Origin: Adiantum capillus-veneris
Taxonomy: Eukaryota; Streptophyta; Polypodiopsida; Polypodiales; Pteridaceae
DNA: 64,000 nucleotides
Direction: 5' to 3'
Assembly (NCBI GenBank): GCA_014529385.2
Contig: CM043959.1
Location: forward strand, 89,445,529-89,509,528
The notes under the pieces: generated by a model
Database searches by the model: none
What the model was told of the DNA's origin: nothing
What the model saw: the letters and a program-made list of their open reading frames with translations, nothing else
Translations under genes and position numbers: made by a program
In this document: piece by piece, positions 33,238 through 44,290 of the stretch
How positions within the stretch are numbered: the stretch's first letter is position 1
How the letters are laid out: the number at the start of each line of letters is the position of its first letter

Positions 33238-34080
33238 CTATATCACTACCTGCAAGCAGGCACTGCCAACAATTGTTGTCCTTCCCTGAGTACTATCAGT
33301 GCTTTCCTCATGTTGCTTGCTTTTACCTTTGTTCTTTGTAGAATCTTTGTCTTTGCCTTTGGATATGCAATCCTTGGCCAAATGACCATGCTTTTCACAA
33401 TTATAACAACGATTCTTCGCCCTCTTTCTAGAATCCGAAGCAGCAAGGGCTTCCCCATCTGTCTTAGAAATCTGAATTTTGCCTTGAGTTATCGACACGG
33501 CTCCCTCCTCAATGAGAAAAGAGCTGAGATCATCAAATTCCAGCTTTTCCTTCATGACTTGTAGCCAAAGTGTCCTAGACATTGTTTCATACTCCTTAGG
33601 CAGCTTCGTGAGAACCAAAGCAGTTAACTGAGTACTTGTCAATGCACTTTTCAGAGCTGATAGTTGATCATGAATAACTTTAGCCTTCATAAGGAATGAT
33701 TGCATGGAACTTCCTCATGGAAATGGATGGCAAATAACTATCCAAGAAGGGTGACTACTCGCATCGTAGAATCCTGATCAAACATTTGATGAGCTTGAAC
33801 CACACATCTTTAGCAGTTGTTAAAGTCTGAATAGTTGGAGAAAGGTCCTTTGTAAGAGATTCGGCAATGGCCAACATTGCCTTTGCATTGGCCGCATTGC
33901 AATCTACACACGATTTGAGATATTTGTCATCTTGAAGGCGGGTGTAACTGTTGCGACAATCCCTCATGGGATGGGGCTTCGAGTCGTCGACAACATCCCA
34001 TAAGCCTTTCCGTGAGAACCAGAGTTGTGTGATCAAATTCGAATGAGCGTAGTTATTGTTGTTCAATTTGTTGATGGCGC
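33238..34080 (-). pseudogene. Ty1/copia gag, truncated element
   Basis: The minus-strand reading LNNNNYAHSNLITQLWFSRKG (UBN2-type copia gag) runs from about 34070 to 33755, then after a frameshift from 33705 to 33238 (LTALVLTKLPKEY, FDDLSSFLIEE) with a zinc knuckle CYNCEKHGHLAKDC near 33400. No protease, integrase or RT follows. The coding start is obscured by a poly-C (poly-Pro) run. Confidence 0.7.
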
Positions 34081-34090
34081 TCGAGTAAGG

Positions 34091-34093
<3 letters not shown>

Positions 34094-34140
<47 letters not shown>
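34094..34140. repeat. 47-base G homopolymer
   Basis: An uninterrupted run of 47 G, preceded by GGGGA, lies at the start of the copia gag (poly-Pro on the coding strand). Confidence 0.85.
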
Positions 34141-34142
<2 letters not shown>

Positions 34143-34510
34143 GTGCATAATGAAGTTGCAAGATCTAGAATACGGGGAAACTTTCTTGCACTCCAAGGGT
34201 GGTCGCAGGAACCAAGCCGCAAAATATCCAAGCAGTTCCGTTCCTCTACTTTTGCCAAGCAATATCCGCTAACCCTCTCTGGAGTCTGAAACTCCAAACC
34301 GCTCCAAGCTTCGCAAAAATTGGTACTAAATCGGTTCCACGACCTAAGCTCGCCGCACACTTTTGCTCCAATTTGCCGTGTGGGAGCTTCAAACAAATCA
34401 AGGCTCCGAATTGGTCGCCTCTCCGAAATTGCAAGATGGGAACGAAGTCGGTCCTCAAAGCCGCTCTTTAAGCCCCATCAAAATCCAAGCCTATTGTGGT
34501 TAGCTATTGG

Positions 34511-34834
34511 CAACGTTTTAAAACGTTGTCAGTAGGCACTTCTTAAAACTTTAAGCAAGGTCCGGAGAGAGATGGTTTGGCCGGCAGATAGCGTTTCAAA
34601 ACGCTCAAGCAAGGGGTGGGGCTACACCGTTGTCACTAGTGGCGTCTCAAAACGCAGGGCAGCATTTCATAACGCTCGCACAGGGACACCGCTTGACAGG
34701 AGATCGTCGTTGCCTAGTTGTTGCAAGGCAGCGTTTCAACACACGGTCCGGTTTACAGGAGGCCACCGATAAGGGAGTCCGGCATCATTGTGTACTGCAG
34801 TGTTTTAAAACACAAGAGGTAGCGTTGGGCAACG
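34511..34834 (-). repeat. Palindrome cluster in the copia leader
   Basis: There is a perfect 18-bp palindrome CAACGTTTTAAAACGTTG (34511-34528) and a perfect 14-bp palindrome GTGTTTTAAAACAC (34800-34813). Near-perfect hairpins GCGTTTCAAAACGC (34591) and GCGTCTCAAAACGC (34642), AGCATTTCATAACGCT (34661) and CGTTGGGCAACG (34823) lie between. All sit between the PBS and gag of the copia element. Confidence 0.7.
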
Positions 34835-34940
34835 ACCAAAAAAATAAGTAGGGGGGAAGCAAACACAGGGGACAAATATTCTTCTACTCCACTTTGCTCC
34901 TCATCTACCAAGGTACTTCAAGCATCGAGCTTCACCAATA

Positions 34941-34952
34941 GCTCTGATACCA
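34941..34952 (-). other. Primer-binding site (tRNA-iMet) of the copia element
   Basis: The minus strand reads TGGTATCAGAGC immediately after the LTR end. Confidence 0.8.
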
Positions 34953-35208
34953 TGTCAAGTCGACAATGCGGAAGGGTCAAGACCAAGGGGGGAGAGAGAG
35001 AGAGAGAGAGAGAGAGTCTCTTGAACCAATCAACATTGGCAATGAATAACTGAATGTGTATACAATGGTGCTAAAGGGTTGCTTATATAGAAGCCTTAGT
35101 AAATGGCTCTACCAAAACTTTGACAAATAAGTAAAATAAATACCTAAAAGCCAAAATAAATAATGGGACCACATTGGGCAATTCACTTGAGATGCCAAAA
35201 CTCTAACA
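34953..35208 (-). repeat. 5' LTR of the truncated copia element
   Basis: This 256-bp LTR starts TGTTAGAGTTTTGG and ends CGACTTGACA on the minus strand. A TATATAAG box lies near 35085 and a GA run at 34992-35016. No 3' LTR is seen. Confidence 0.75.
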
Positions 35209-35419
35209 GTGAAGTGGGCAGCTATTTTGCAAGATGGGTTAAATCAAAGTACCACCCTACATGAATCCACTATACCTTGCATGGCGGGTGTGAGAAGAAA
35301 ACCCTCCTATAGGTCCACCACCTCTCCCACCCCTCCCACTCCTTCACTGCCACATTCCACAATTCTAACTGCCTTCAAATCCTGCAATATTCTCATGCAT
35401 GGAGCGCCTTCAACTATAT
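35209..35419. other. Region upstream of the degenerate gene
   Basis: No gene is seen. A TATATATAAA box lies at 35415-35424 just before the open frame that follows. Confidence 0.35.
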
Positions 35420-36953
35420 ATAAAGGTGGTGGTCTTTGATCTTAAGGCTCTTAGCTTGCAAGACTTCCTCATTGGGCCTTACAACGCCAGTCAATTTTAC
35501 ATGGATCTTCCTACTCAGGTTTAAGGAAAAACACGAGTACTTTTATTTGTGTTTAGCATATAGTGGACATTGATAACAAGTGCCCCACTTACAAGACACC
35601 TGTAATCTATGAGTGAAGGACTAACTTGTTCTTTTCTCATAATGGATGCAAGTATCATTGTGGAGATTTCTATATTCTACACACAAATTCTTCTAAAAAG
35701 CACTCTATTGTATCTACCAACCTAATGGAAATATCTTTTTTTGAAGAATCTTTGTATTGTTCTCGTGTTAGTTGATGTCCTGGCTCCCTTCATTGAAAGC
35801 TACCTACACACACTAATGGTCTTGGCAACTCACAAACTTACCAAGATCCTTTGTCTTGATAAATGAGCTAATATTCTCCTATATGCAGGACATTGTAGCT
35901 ACTTGGCATGAATAACTCATGTGACTAGGGTACTCTGACCAATTACCTGATGTAGCCTCATTCATACAAGGCCTACTACTTTGCATAAGGGACCCTTTCT
36001 TCGATAACACCATCATTGAACATGATTTGGCATTTGTCAATGCTGGAGCAGGATTTGACACTCTACTCTTAGCCATCTTGGACATCCCAGCATGGTTGTG
36101 CATCTAAGAACTAGAGGATGATGAGCAAGAAGTTGTTAAGGAGGAATTTTCAATTGTTGGGACTCTTCTAGAGAAGGTCTCTAAACCTATGGAGGCTTAC
36201 ACTGATCCTTTCATCCCTCATCGACAGTTGGAGCCTATGTTGTAAGACACCCATCAAAAGGTTTGGGGCTTTGGGAACCATGCCCTACTAGCACCCATTA
36301 ATGAGAAATTTATTCTCACCTTGCTAAATGACAAGGACAAGGATGCAACAAAAATTGGTTTGCAGCACATTTTGATAACCAACTACTCCAACATCATTGA
36401 GCCCTATGTCATCAGCTACCCATTTACTATGGCGCAATTTGAGACACAAAGATGCTCTATCAACTTGGGCTGTGTCCTTGGGGTTAAAGGAGTCATTTCC
36501 CTCACGGGTAGAGATTCTAGCTACACAACACAGTTGTGGAATATTCACAGACCCTTTATCAAATGTGGTTGTGAGTTTAATGGCAAAGGGGACCACTATC
36601 GTGATGGCAATGTACTTTGGTTTGACCATGCATTCTGGCTAATGATGTTTAATGTCACCTCATTAAAGAAAATCACCCTCAAATTTATGAAGTGGGTCTC
36701 AACTGAAGGGCAGGAGGCCATCAAAGCTCTCCTCATTCACTTTATGTATCTGGAGAGGCTAAAAAACTTCCTCAAGCAAGCTGCCATATTCCAACAATTA
36801 CCCTTGGATGTTCAAAATAATGCATGGATGCTTTTCTCCAAAAGGCTGTTTTGCCCACTAGAGAATCTAACCCCGATTCTAGACATGGAAAGAGAGGGCG
36901 GGTGGACCATGATCGAGGAAAAAACAAGAGAAGTCAAAACCCACGGTATTTGA
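35420..36953 (+). pseudogene. Degenerate two-exon gene of unknown family
   Basis: A short open stretch ends with SLQDFLIGPYNASQFYMDLP..CAG at 35518, followed by GT. A single frame resumes after TATATGCAG at 35889 and runs to 36953, 355 codons, with only four in-frame stops (35913, 35922, 36105, 36243). The last 211 codons (36321-36953) are fully open. The phases of the two parts match. I do not recognise a domain. The protein is rich in aromatic residues and short hydrophobic helices. It is neither gag- nor pol-like, so it may be a decayed host gene or an unknown element's ORF. Confidence 0.4.
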
Positions 36954-36994
36954 CTCAACCGCCTACTCCACATACTTGGAACCGTGTTTTCTCC

Positions 36995-37145
36995 TTTCAG
37001 GCCCTCTTCAGGCCTAGGGTAGGACCGGGTAGGCCAACGGCCAGGATAGAGCCATGCGATCAAAGGGGGCCTATTATTAGCAAGGCAGGGCCGTTATAGG
37101 GCATGGCTGGGTGGAGAGTTGCATGCTCCAGTCCCTAGTCTTACA
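36995..37145 (+). repeat. 5' LTR of element T
   Basis: The LTR starts TTTCAGGCC and carries a small duplication that repeats TTCAGGCC at its start, making it 12 bp longer than the 3' copy. It ends GTCTTACA. Confidence 0.7.
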
Positions 37146-37146
37146 C

Positions 37147-37158
37147 TGGTATCAGAGC
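37147..37158 (+). other. Primer-binding site of element T (tRNA-iMet)
   Basis: TGGTATCAGAGC begins two bases after the LTR end. Confidence 0.8.
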
Positions 37159-37227
37159 TCAGGCGAGGGGAGAGCTATGGAGGAGGGGGGAAAGAACTCG
37201 CATGATTTTTGCAAGGTGGCTGCATGA

Positions 37228-37311
<84 letters not shown>

Positions 37312-39132
37312 CATGGGACACCGCCCCTGTAGAGCCGACGTTGGAGAAGAAGACCGTGGGAAGACGGGCTTAACCGGGGATTGAACTGCATGAAATCGCC
37401 GTGCTTTGGCTTGTTGGGTTCGTAGGGCAAAAAGCAGGCAAATTCGACATTGAAGCGCCATCGTTGGGCGCCTGTGTCGGGATCTATGAGCTCTTCTTTC
37501 TCCTCAGCAATTGGCAGTGCTACACAAGCTTTTTGGGAAGCTCATTTGCACACCACAATCACCCAATACTCTTTAAGGTTTGGGTTTTAATTAAACAAGA
37601 GGAAGGGAGGGTGACACGGTTGGTAGTCCCCCCCATTCAACCCTCTTGAACTCGCCATTGCCAAACTCCACAGAGACGGCCAAAGCGGACCAAGGGCCGG
37701 ATCAAATTAAATTTCTATAATTCCTCACAAATTAGAGAAATTTTGAGTGATACAATTGGAGAATCTCATACAAGGTAAGCCATGAAGAGCGGCAAGGAGG
37801 GCGTGCAAGGCATGCAAGGGCTGCTTTGCGGTGGGCGAGGCAAAACATGCATGCTGTTGACACCATATTCGGAAAATCAAGGAATTGATGAGGGGTTCAA
37901 AGAAAGTCGGCAAGGCCAGAGTGCAGAAGTTTTAAAAGTACAATCGAGGAACATGCAAGGTAATATTCTTGGTTCCAATAAGCATGCAACAAGGGAGTAA
38001 TCCAATGATACAACCTCAAGAATACGGCAAGGGTTGTTTCACTGACTGCTTCAAGCAATCTGGATGAGGACACGATCCTCTGATAAGAAATTTCTCGAGT
38101 TTCTAGCTGCTATCCAAAGGGGTTCAACATTGGCAAATCTACAAGCCAATACATCAGATTTGTTGATGCTATGACATACATTATCGTAAGAATCGGTAAG
38201 CAAGTTGACTTTAGCGTTTCAATATAATTTCATGGAATCTTGCAAATCTATCCACATTCCAAGCACGAAAAGCAAAGGTTGCCTCTGTGCGGCAAGTGTA
38301 TGTGGTTAAGTAAACATCCAAATTCGGGCTATTGCGTTGTATCATGCAAAGGTATGGCAACTTGGTAATATTCTAGTATATCAAGGGAGCGGCACAACCT
38401 ATTTCTAGACTTGATACTACTGCAAGAAGCAACTACTCCAAAGGCAAGGTCCAATATGGAGTTTTTTAGTTAATCGATGGTGTAAGACACGCAATGGCTA
38501 TGAGCCGCAATCAAGATGGGAAAGTCCCTGGACCACTTGTTACAGCTTGAGAAGCCAATAGGGGTTTTTCTTTGCCGTATTTTGGATTTGCAATTTTTCT
38601 AGGACATGGCTCCTAGGAAAACTAATTTTACACATCTGTCGATCAAGACAAATCTATAATGTCAAGGACAACCGTAATCAAGCCAAGTAGGTACGAGGTA
38701 CATACTTTGCAAGTATTTTTCTGCTTTTCAATATGTGGTACAATTTGGCAAGGTCGATTATCTATGAATGCTTGACAAGGTCAACTTTTTTTTGCTATGA
38801 CATTGTAAATTGGCAAGAGTATCTGTTAGCTATGAGCACTAGAACTCCATGAGTACTTATGTGAAGCAAGGCTTCCCTTTTGACATTTTGGAATTGCGGT
38901 TTCCAAAGTTTGGAATATGCTATTTCGAGCAAATTACCAAAAACCTGGCCACAAGTGGGCAACAAGGTTGCTCGTTTCTTTTGAAATTTAACCATTTATC
39001 TGAAAAATTTTCTCAAATGTGCAAAGCAAAGTCCTTTGCCAGACTTTATGCAAAGCAAGGCTTGTCTTATGAGCTAAGGTATTATCGATTGAATTCAGAT
39101 CAACGATAATGGCACACATATCTCTGGCACTA

Positions 39133-39424
39133 CATGGATATAAGCTCACAAATTACATAACGATGCATTATGATGTATCCATGCTAGCGTAATCATGCAA
39201 GGCATATATACCAAGAGCTCACATGGTTTAGACTGTCATTGAAGCCAAGGGCTTATTATTCTATTTTTTATATGTATGCATGGATATAAGCTCACAAATT
39301 ACACAACGACGCATTGTGATGTATCCATGCTAGCGTAATCATGCAAGGCATATATACCAAGAGCTCACATGGTTTAGACTTTAATTGAAGCCAAGGGCTT
39401 ATTATTCTATTTTTTATATGTATG
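39133..39424. repeat. Two tandem copies of a 146-bp unit
   Basis: Units 39133-39278 and 39279-39424 both begin CATGGATATAAGCTCACAAA and end TTTTTTATATGTATG. They differ at only a few bases, so the duplication is recent. Confidence 0.85.
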
Positions 39425-39867
39425 CATGGTGTACTAGTACGATGGACATCTCATGATACCCCATCATTGTATATGCTTGCTTGTAAAACTAGCTACTCTA
39501 TCAAGGACGAGATAAGTTATTGATGACTAAAGATATTTTTTATTTATGTTTATTCATAGGCAAAGTGCCATACCTAAGTCACGCTAGTACAGGCACGACC
39601 ACATACAGGGTTGGTGGTTCAAGGTGTGGCTTATGTTACTTCTCTCTACGAGAGCGTTGTATAAGCACACTGTCGTATGCTTATAAGATATGCTACCAGA
39701 CAAGCCAGTTCTACACAGAGACATACGCAGGGGGCATACAATATAGTAGAATAAGGTATTTTCCTTAGCCTAGCATTCTCTCTCTCTCCTTCCTAATTCT
39801 CTACGGGAAAGGTGAAATTAGGGCGCATGATTTTATTAAAATCTTTCTATGTCAATATGGTAACAGG

Positions 39868-39950
39868 AAGGGCTAAGAGCTATCTATTTTTGAAGGACTA
39901 AGAGACACCTATTTTGGAATGGCTAAGAGCAATCTATTTGTAATCCATCA
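39868..39950. repeat. Three copies of an about 26-bp unit
   Basis: GGCTAAGAGCTATCTATTTT, GGACTAAGAGACACCTATTTT and GGCTAAGAGCAATCTATTTG-type units follow each other. Confidence 0.55.
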
Positions 39951-40320
39951 GTGATTGATTTCAAGATCGAACAATTCTATCCAGTTGAGTACCCATCCAT
40001 CAATTCTAATGAACAAGCAAGAGTCTTGTCATTACTGATTTTTTGGGTGTTGTTTTAACATTACATACTTTAAGTGTGAATATCACGTTGAGTTTTTGAA
40101 AGTTTTAAACTCGTAAAGGCTTATATCTACCAAGGTGTATAGATGAAGCAAGCATTTCAGACATCAAGACTGTTCACAAAAACCCGAGATTATGGATTTC
40201 CGAGTCTTGAAAATATCCAATTGTGAACGCAATTCCAACTCGAGTGAATCTCCTATTTTATCTATATCACTAAGAGTGTCTATACGAGTACAATTTTGGG
40301 GTAAGACCCAGCTCATGATT

Positions 40321-41908
40321 TGTAATGGAAATGGCCTATTAACTTTGAGAGTAGTGGAATTAGGAAATTAGGTGAAGCACTTTTGAGAGATTACTTTGTG
40401 AGCATAGCGGGTGAACTTAATTGATGGTAGCAACATAAACATGGTACTTAATTAACTGGCATGAGCAATACTTTTGCAAGAGAGAGAGTTTAGAGAACAT
40501 GACAATAGTTGAGGACCATATTCATATGGAGCCGGGCGGTCCCCCCCTCCAATAGGCATTTGTATTATAGTTTCTTCCATCAAGAGAGACTTGGTACAAT
40601 ACAATCGTTGTGTTCCTTGTGACCTACGTGATGCAATGAAGATGGAAAGCTTCATGCATCACAAGCATAACATAAACTTGTAGAAAGCATTAACTATCCC
40701 AAGCCTCAGTCCCAAGGCCTCAAACACCTTCGAAGGTGGAGAGAGCTAGCAGGGAATGAGGGTAGGAAAGAGGAAGAAGAAACATTCCATAGGAGAAAGA
40801 AATAGTTCCTCACTTATCATTACTCTTCTTGCTAGCATACATAATAGCATAGTAATGGAGATGGAGAAGATGGAAACCTTAAGAATTGAAGCATGGCTCT
40901 TGGTTGGATTTGCATTCCATAGCCAAGAGTGTTGATGTAGGCTCTCACTTCTCACAAGTTTGGAGAAGGAGGTGGTGTTTGTCAACTTTCACCAAGTGAG
41001 AATGCCTTGCAAATGAGTGTGTGTGTGGAGTATATCCCCCTAGCACCCCCCCTCCTTGCTTTTGGGCGAGTGGTAGCTTTTCCACATGCTTCAATCTCAT
41101 TGGACCCCTCTCCCCCTAGCCAATCACATGCAGCATGCAGTCAAGTACATGGGTAGTCTTTTGACAAGTGTCCTCCTTACCCCTTAGAGAGAGAGCTTGA
41201 AAATATCTAGATATTTGTTGGATGGAAGTAGAAGCTCATTGGACCCCTCTTTAGCCCAACCAATAGCATTCAAGCACACCATGTGGTTAAGCTTAGCAAG
41301 AGTCTGACATGTGTCCCATGTGCTCTTTTAGAAAAGGGGTGCCCCTTGGGTGAGTGGAAGGTTAGGTCAAAGATTCCCCTAGCTTTGGGACTTTTATGTA
41401 TAGGAAGCTTCTCAAGAAACTTCCCCATTAAGTGTGTAGGGTCTCTTTTTGACTCAAGAATCACCCCCCATGCATAGGAAGCTTCTCAAGCAACTTCCTC
41501 ATTAATTGTGTAGGGTCTCTTTTTGACTCAAGCATCTTACCCCCCATGCATAGGAAGCTTCTCAAACAACTTCCTCATCAAGTATGACAAGTACCTCAAG
41601 TACCTTAGTCATCAAGCATGACAAGCACCTTAGGTGGAGTTCCCACCTCAAGCTCAGCCCTAGCTTGCTTAAGGTCAAAGGACTTTTAACACTAACCATT
41701 GGAGGTTTTTAATGAAGCTAACCCTAAGGTCTTTTAAGCTCCATTAGTTAACTTTGTTCTTTGACATACCATCTCTCATTTGGGCCCCTTTACCATTGGC
41801 CACGTGTCTATATTCTAACCCTTGTTCTCGTTTATTATCCCACATTAAATGATCAGTTTAATATGAGAAAATCATTTGGGTTGGTTAGATATTAGATATT
41901 TAATGACA
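40321..41908 (-). repeat. 3' LTR of element G (1,588 bp)
   Basis: On the minus strand it starts TGTCATTAAATATC and ends CCATTACA. It is collinear with 53865-55400. The polypurine tract preceding it has lost about 22 bp compared with the middle LTR. Confidence 0.85.
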
Positions 41909-42133
41909 TTACATGTCCTCGACTATGAGGTAAAAGAGATAAAGTCATAGTCGTTAGTCAATTTGTCTTAGCGGGTAGAGGATCCCTTTTTACCCTACGA
42001 CATCATTCCAAGATGGATGACTAATCCATTTGGTGGTTGGGAGATATAGCTGCCGCAAGCATGTCTGCTCTTTAATCCATTTCATCTTCCCAAGTAGAGT
42101 GACAAATTCTACATGGTGTTTGAGAGACGTTGG
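41909..42133 (-). other. Element G unit 2 3' untranslated region, distal part
   Basis: It is collinear with 55401-55638 of unit 1, and continues at 44172 after the nested solo LTR. Confidence 0.7.
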
Positions 42134-44171
42134 AGAGGGAGAAAGGGAAACACACCCAGCACATAACACAATGCCTCACTATAGCCCAGGGTATACACAT
42201 CACCCTAATCCACTAGAGTTAACCTTCAAAACTCAACACTACCCGCAAGCAAACCAACACTTTCACACAACCATACACACATACGCCTTGCAATGCACGA
42301 GATAGACTCAATCACTCCGCTCCGCTCAATTCACAGCCTTCCACACCCACACAATCTCTCTCTTTCTCTCTTTGCACGACAAACCTCGGGGTGGCACATA
42401 CGCCTACAACCGCCCGGAAACACACGCACACAAGTCGAGAAGAGAAGGGGGAATGACGCCCAGAAACAATAGAGAATAGCCTTTTAGCATATGCAATACC
42501 ATATACAACCAACACAATGCTGACATGAACCTCGGCAACCAAAAACAATTGCTCCAAAGCCTTGGCAAAGAAACCTCATGGCAAAAAAGCTAACCTTGGT
42601 CCAAAGACCCCAAAAAATGAACATTTATCTCCTTTTATAAGGGTGTGTCTAGGAGACCCAAAAAAGAAAAATGGGGTGAGCTTCCATGTTGTGCACTTCA
42701 CTTGGAGCTCCATTTAGAATTTACTTGCATTGTCACCACTTGGCATATTTGATTTTTGGAAACATTTGCATGCTACACTTCTTGACTCCTTGTCCATTCC
42801 ATTTGGCCGCCCGGGTTGCTCCTCTTGGGGCTTTGAGTTCTCTCTCTCCCACTTTGCTCTTCCCTAACCCTTTGGCGGGATTGGTCTTTTGGCCGGACTT
42901 TGTGAGCCCCCTCTTGTGCTCCAAATTGACCTCCTCTCATTACTGTGGGACTGCTTTCTTCCATGAGGGGGGGAGGCAATAGGGACCTCGCTATTGCCCT
43001 CCCTCTTGCCTTCAAAAATTTTCGCGGGAACCACCGCCTGTTTGGATGCCACATCATCAACCAAACGGCCGCCGGCCACTACCTCACGCACGCAACGCGC
43101 CGCCGCCATGGGCCAAAACTGCCACCAAACCGCCTCAGTGCGCCACACGAAGCGCCTAGCAGGGCCTACCTGCCACGCGCCACCTCCCTCTTGTGATACT
43201 AAGTGAGCTCACGGCCGCTTTCTTATACCGTGCCAACCCCGTCGTCCACTATGCATGTGGGAGAAGTGCTTGGACACGTGGCAGCCTGTGAGGCAATAGC
43301 CCTTGGGGCTATCCAAAATCCTCCAAAGCAACCTCTTAAAAAACTCATTTTTTGGCCTCCTTCTCCAGGCTCCCATTCCCTGCTCCAATGTTGGACTGCC
43401 AAGCCGTAAAGCCCGGCTACGAACTCACCATGCCGACTTGAAGATGCCCAGCTCCAACCGCATTTTGGGATTTCCCAAGACCCCATACCGAGGCCGTAAA
43501 AAGCCTAAAAAACCATCTGCAAATACTTCACTCTTAACTGCTCAGGCTTGGCCATACCATAACTCTGTGCTCGAGGCTCGGAATCACGAGCCATGACTTT
43601 GTGTTAACTCCACTTGATGTACGCTATCATCGAGAACTTTGGCAAGGTCCAAAAGTTGCCAAATGGCACACCCTTCAATGCAGCTAAGTGGGCTCAGACT
43701 AGGCCCCCGAAAAAAATTCAATTGGCCATAAAATGCAAACCATAGCTCTAATCTGCAATCTGAAAAGATGGGTAGTCTCCATAAGTTGAGCTCTACACAC
43801 ATGTACCTCGACTCCCACTTAATCACCCGTCTCCAATTGCCCTGTCCAGCAAGAATCTGCAACTCATTGAAACTTCAACCTTCAATAACTTGGGCTCCGT
43901 AGCTCAGTTTGGTGAGCCGTCTAGACCTGCTCAGCACTTCAAGCTCTTCAATCCTGGACCCAAAAGCTGCACTTTGCATCTCCTTCATCTGTTCACCAAA
44001 CTAGCCCCTCATGGAGCTTTCCTTGGCCTATAAGCCGCATCAAACATACAATTCCACTGCTACCTGTCATCCCCTGACTTTCCTAGCTGCTTCAGCCCTT
44101 TGCCATGCTTCTACTTGCCTGCATACATCTGGCCATGCCACCTTCTAGAGTCGACACACTTTGGCTGCACC
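42134..44171 (-). mobile_element. 2.0-kb insertion, probable solo LTR
   Basis: The segment interrupts element G's 3' region; unit 1 shows the empty site (GAGAGACGTCGTCGTCCC at 55632). It has TG...CA-type ends and flanks GACGT and AATGT, a decayed duplication. Its body resembles the 2.3-kb LTRs in layout on the minus strand, sharing CTGAAAAGA and GTAGCTC..GAGCCGT..GCACTTCAAG blocks, but is clearly divergent. It has no coding frame of note. Confidence 0.55.
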
Positions 44172-44290
44172 AATGTCGTCATCCCAAACATGATTCTTAG
44201 TATGCATACTACTTAAATTTGTGCACAATAAAGAGAGAATTAGTCTTATAAGACAAAATATTGATCATTAAAAGAAACATGTACATTTGC
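44172..44290 (-). other. Element G unit 2 3' untranslated region, proximal part
   Basis: It follows the integrase stop and is nearly identical to 55639-55758 of unit 1. No feature is seen. Confidence 0.7.

Larger units (their letters stand above)
37159..40315 (+). other. Element T 5' interior, no recognised gene
   Basis: A CT run lies at 37231-37307. No gag motif is seen; short frames (37401, 38849, 39520) are unrecognised. Two tandem repeats are present (39133-39424 and 39871-39950). The stretch may include a long leader, decayed gag and further unidentified insertions. Confidence 0.4.

Noticed and set aside
32776-33564. 262-codon plus-strand frame
   Set aside because: It is the antisense of the LINE ORF1-like and copia gag frames, which carry recognisable motifs on the minus strand.
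42686-43600. Several 80-98-codon frames in the 2-kb insertion
   Set aside because: They overlap in many phases without motifs and lie in an LTR-like insertion.
44172-44190. Element G LTR start placed at TGTTTGGGACGACG
   Set aside because: The 39-bp LTR stub, the purine tract at 55401 and the TGATT duplications all place the LTR start at TGTCATTAAATATC instead.
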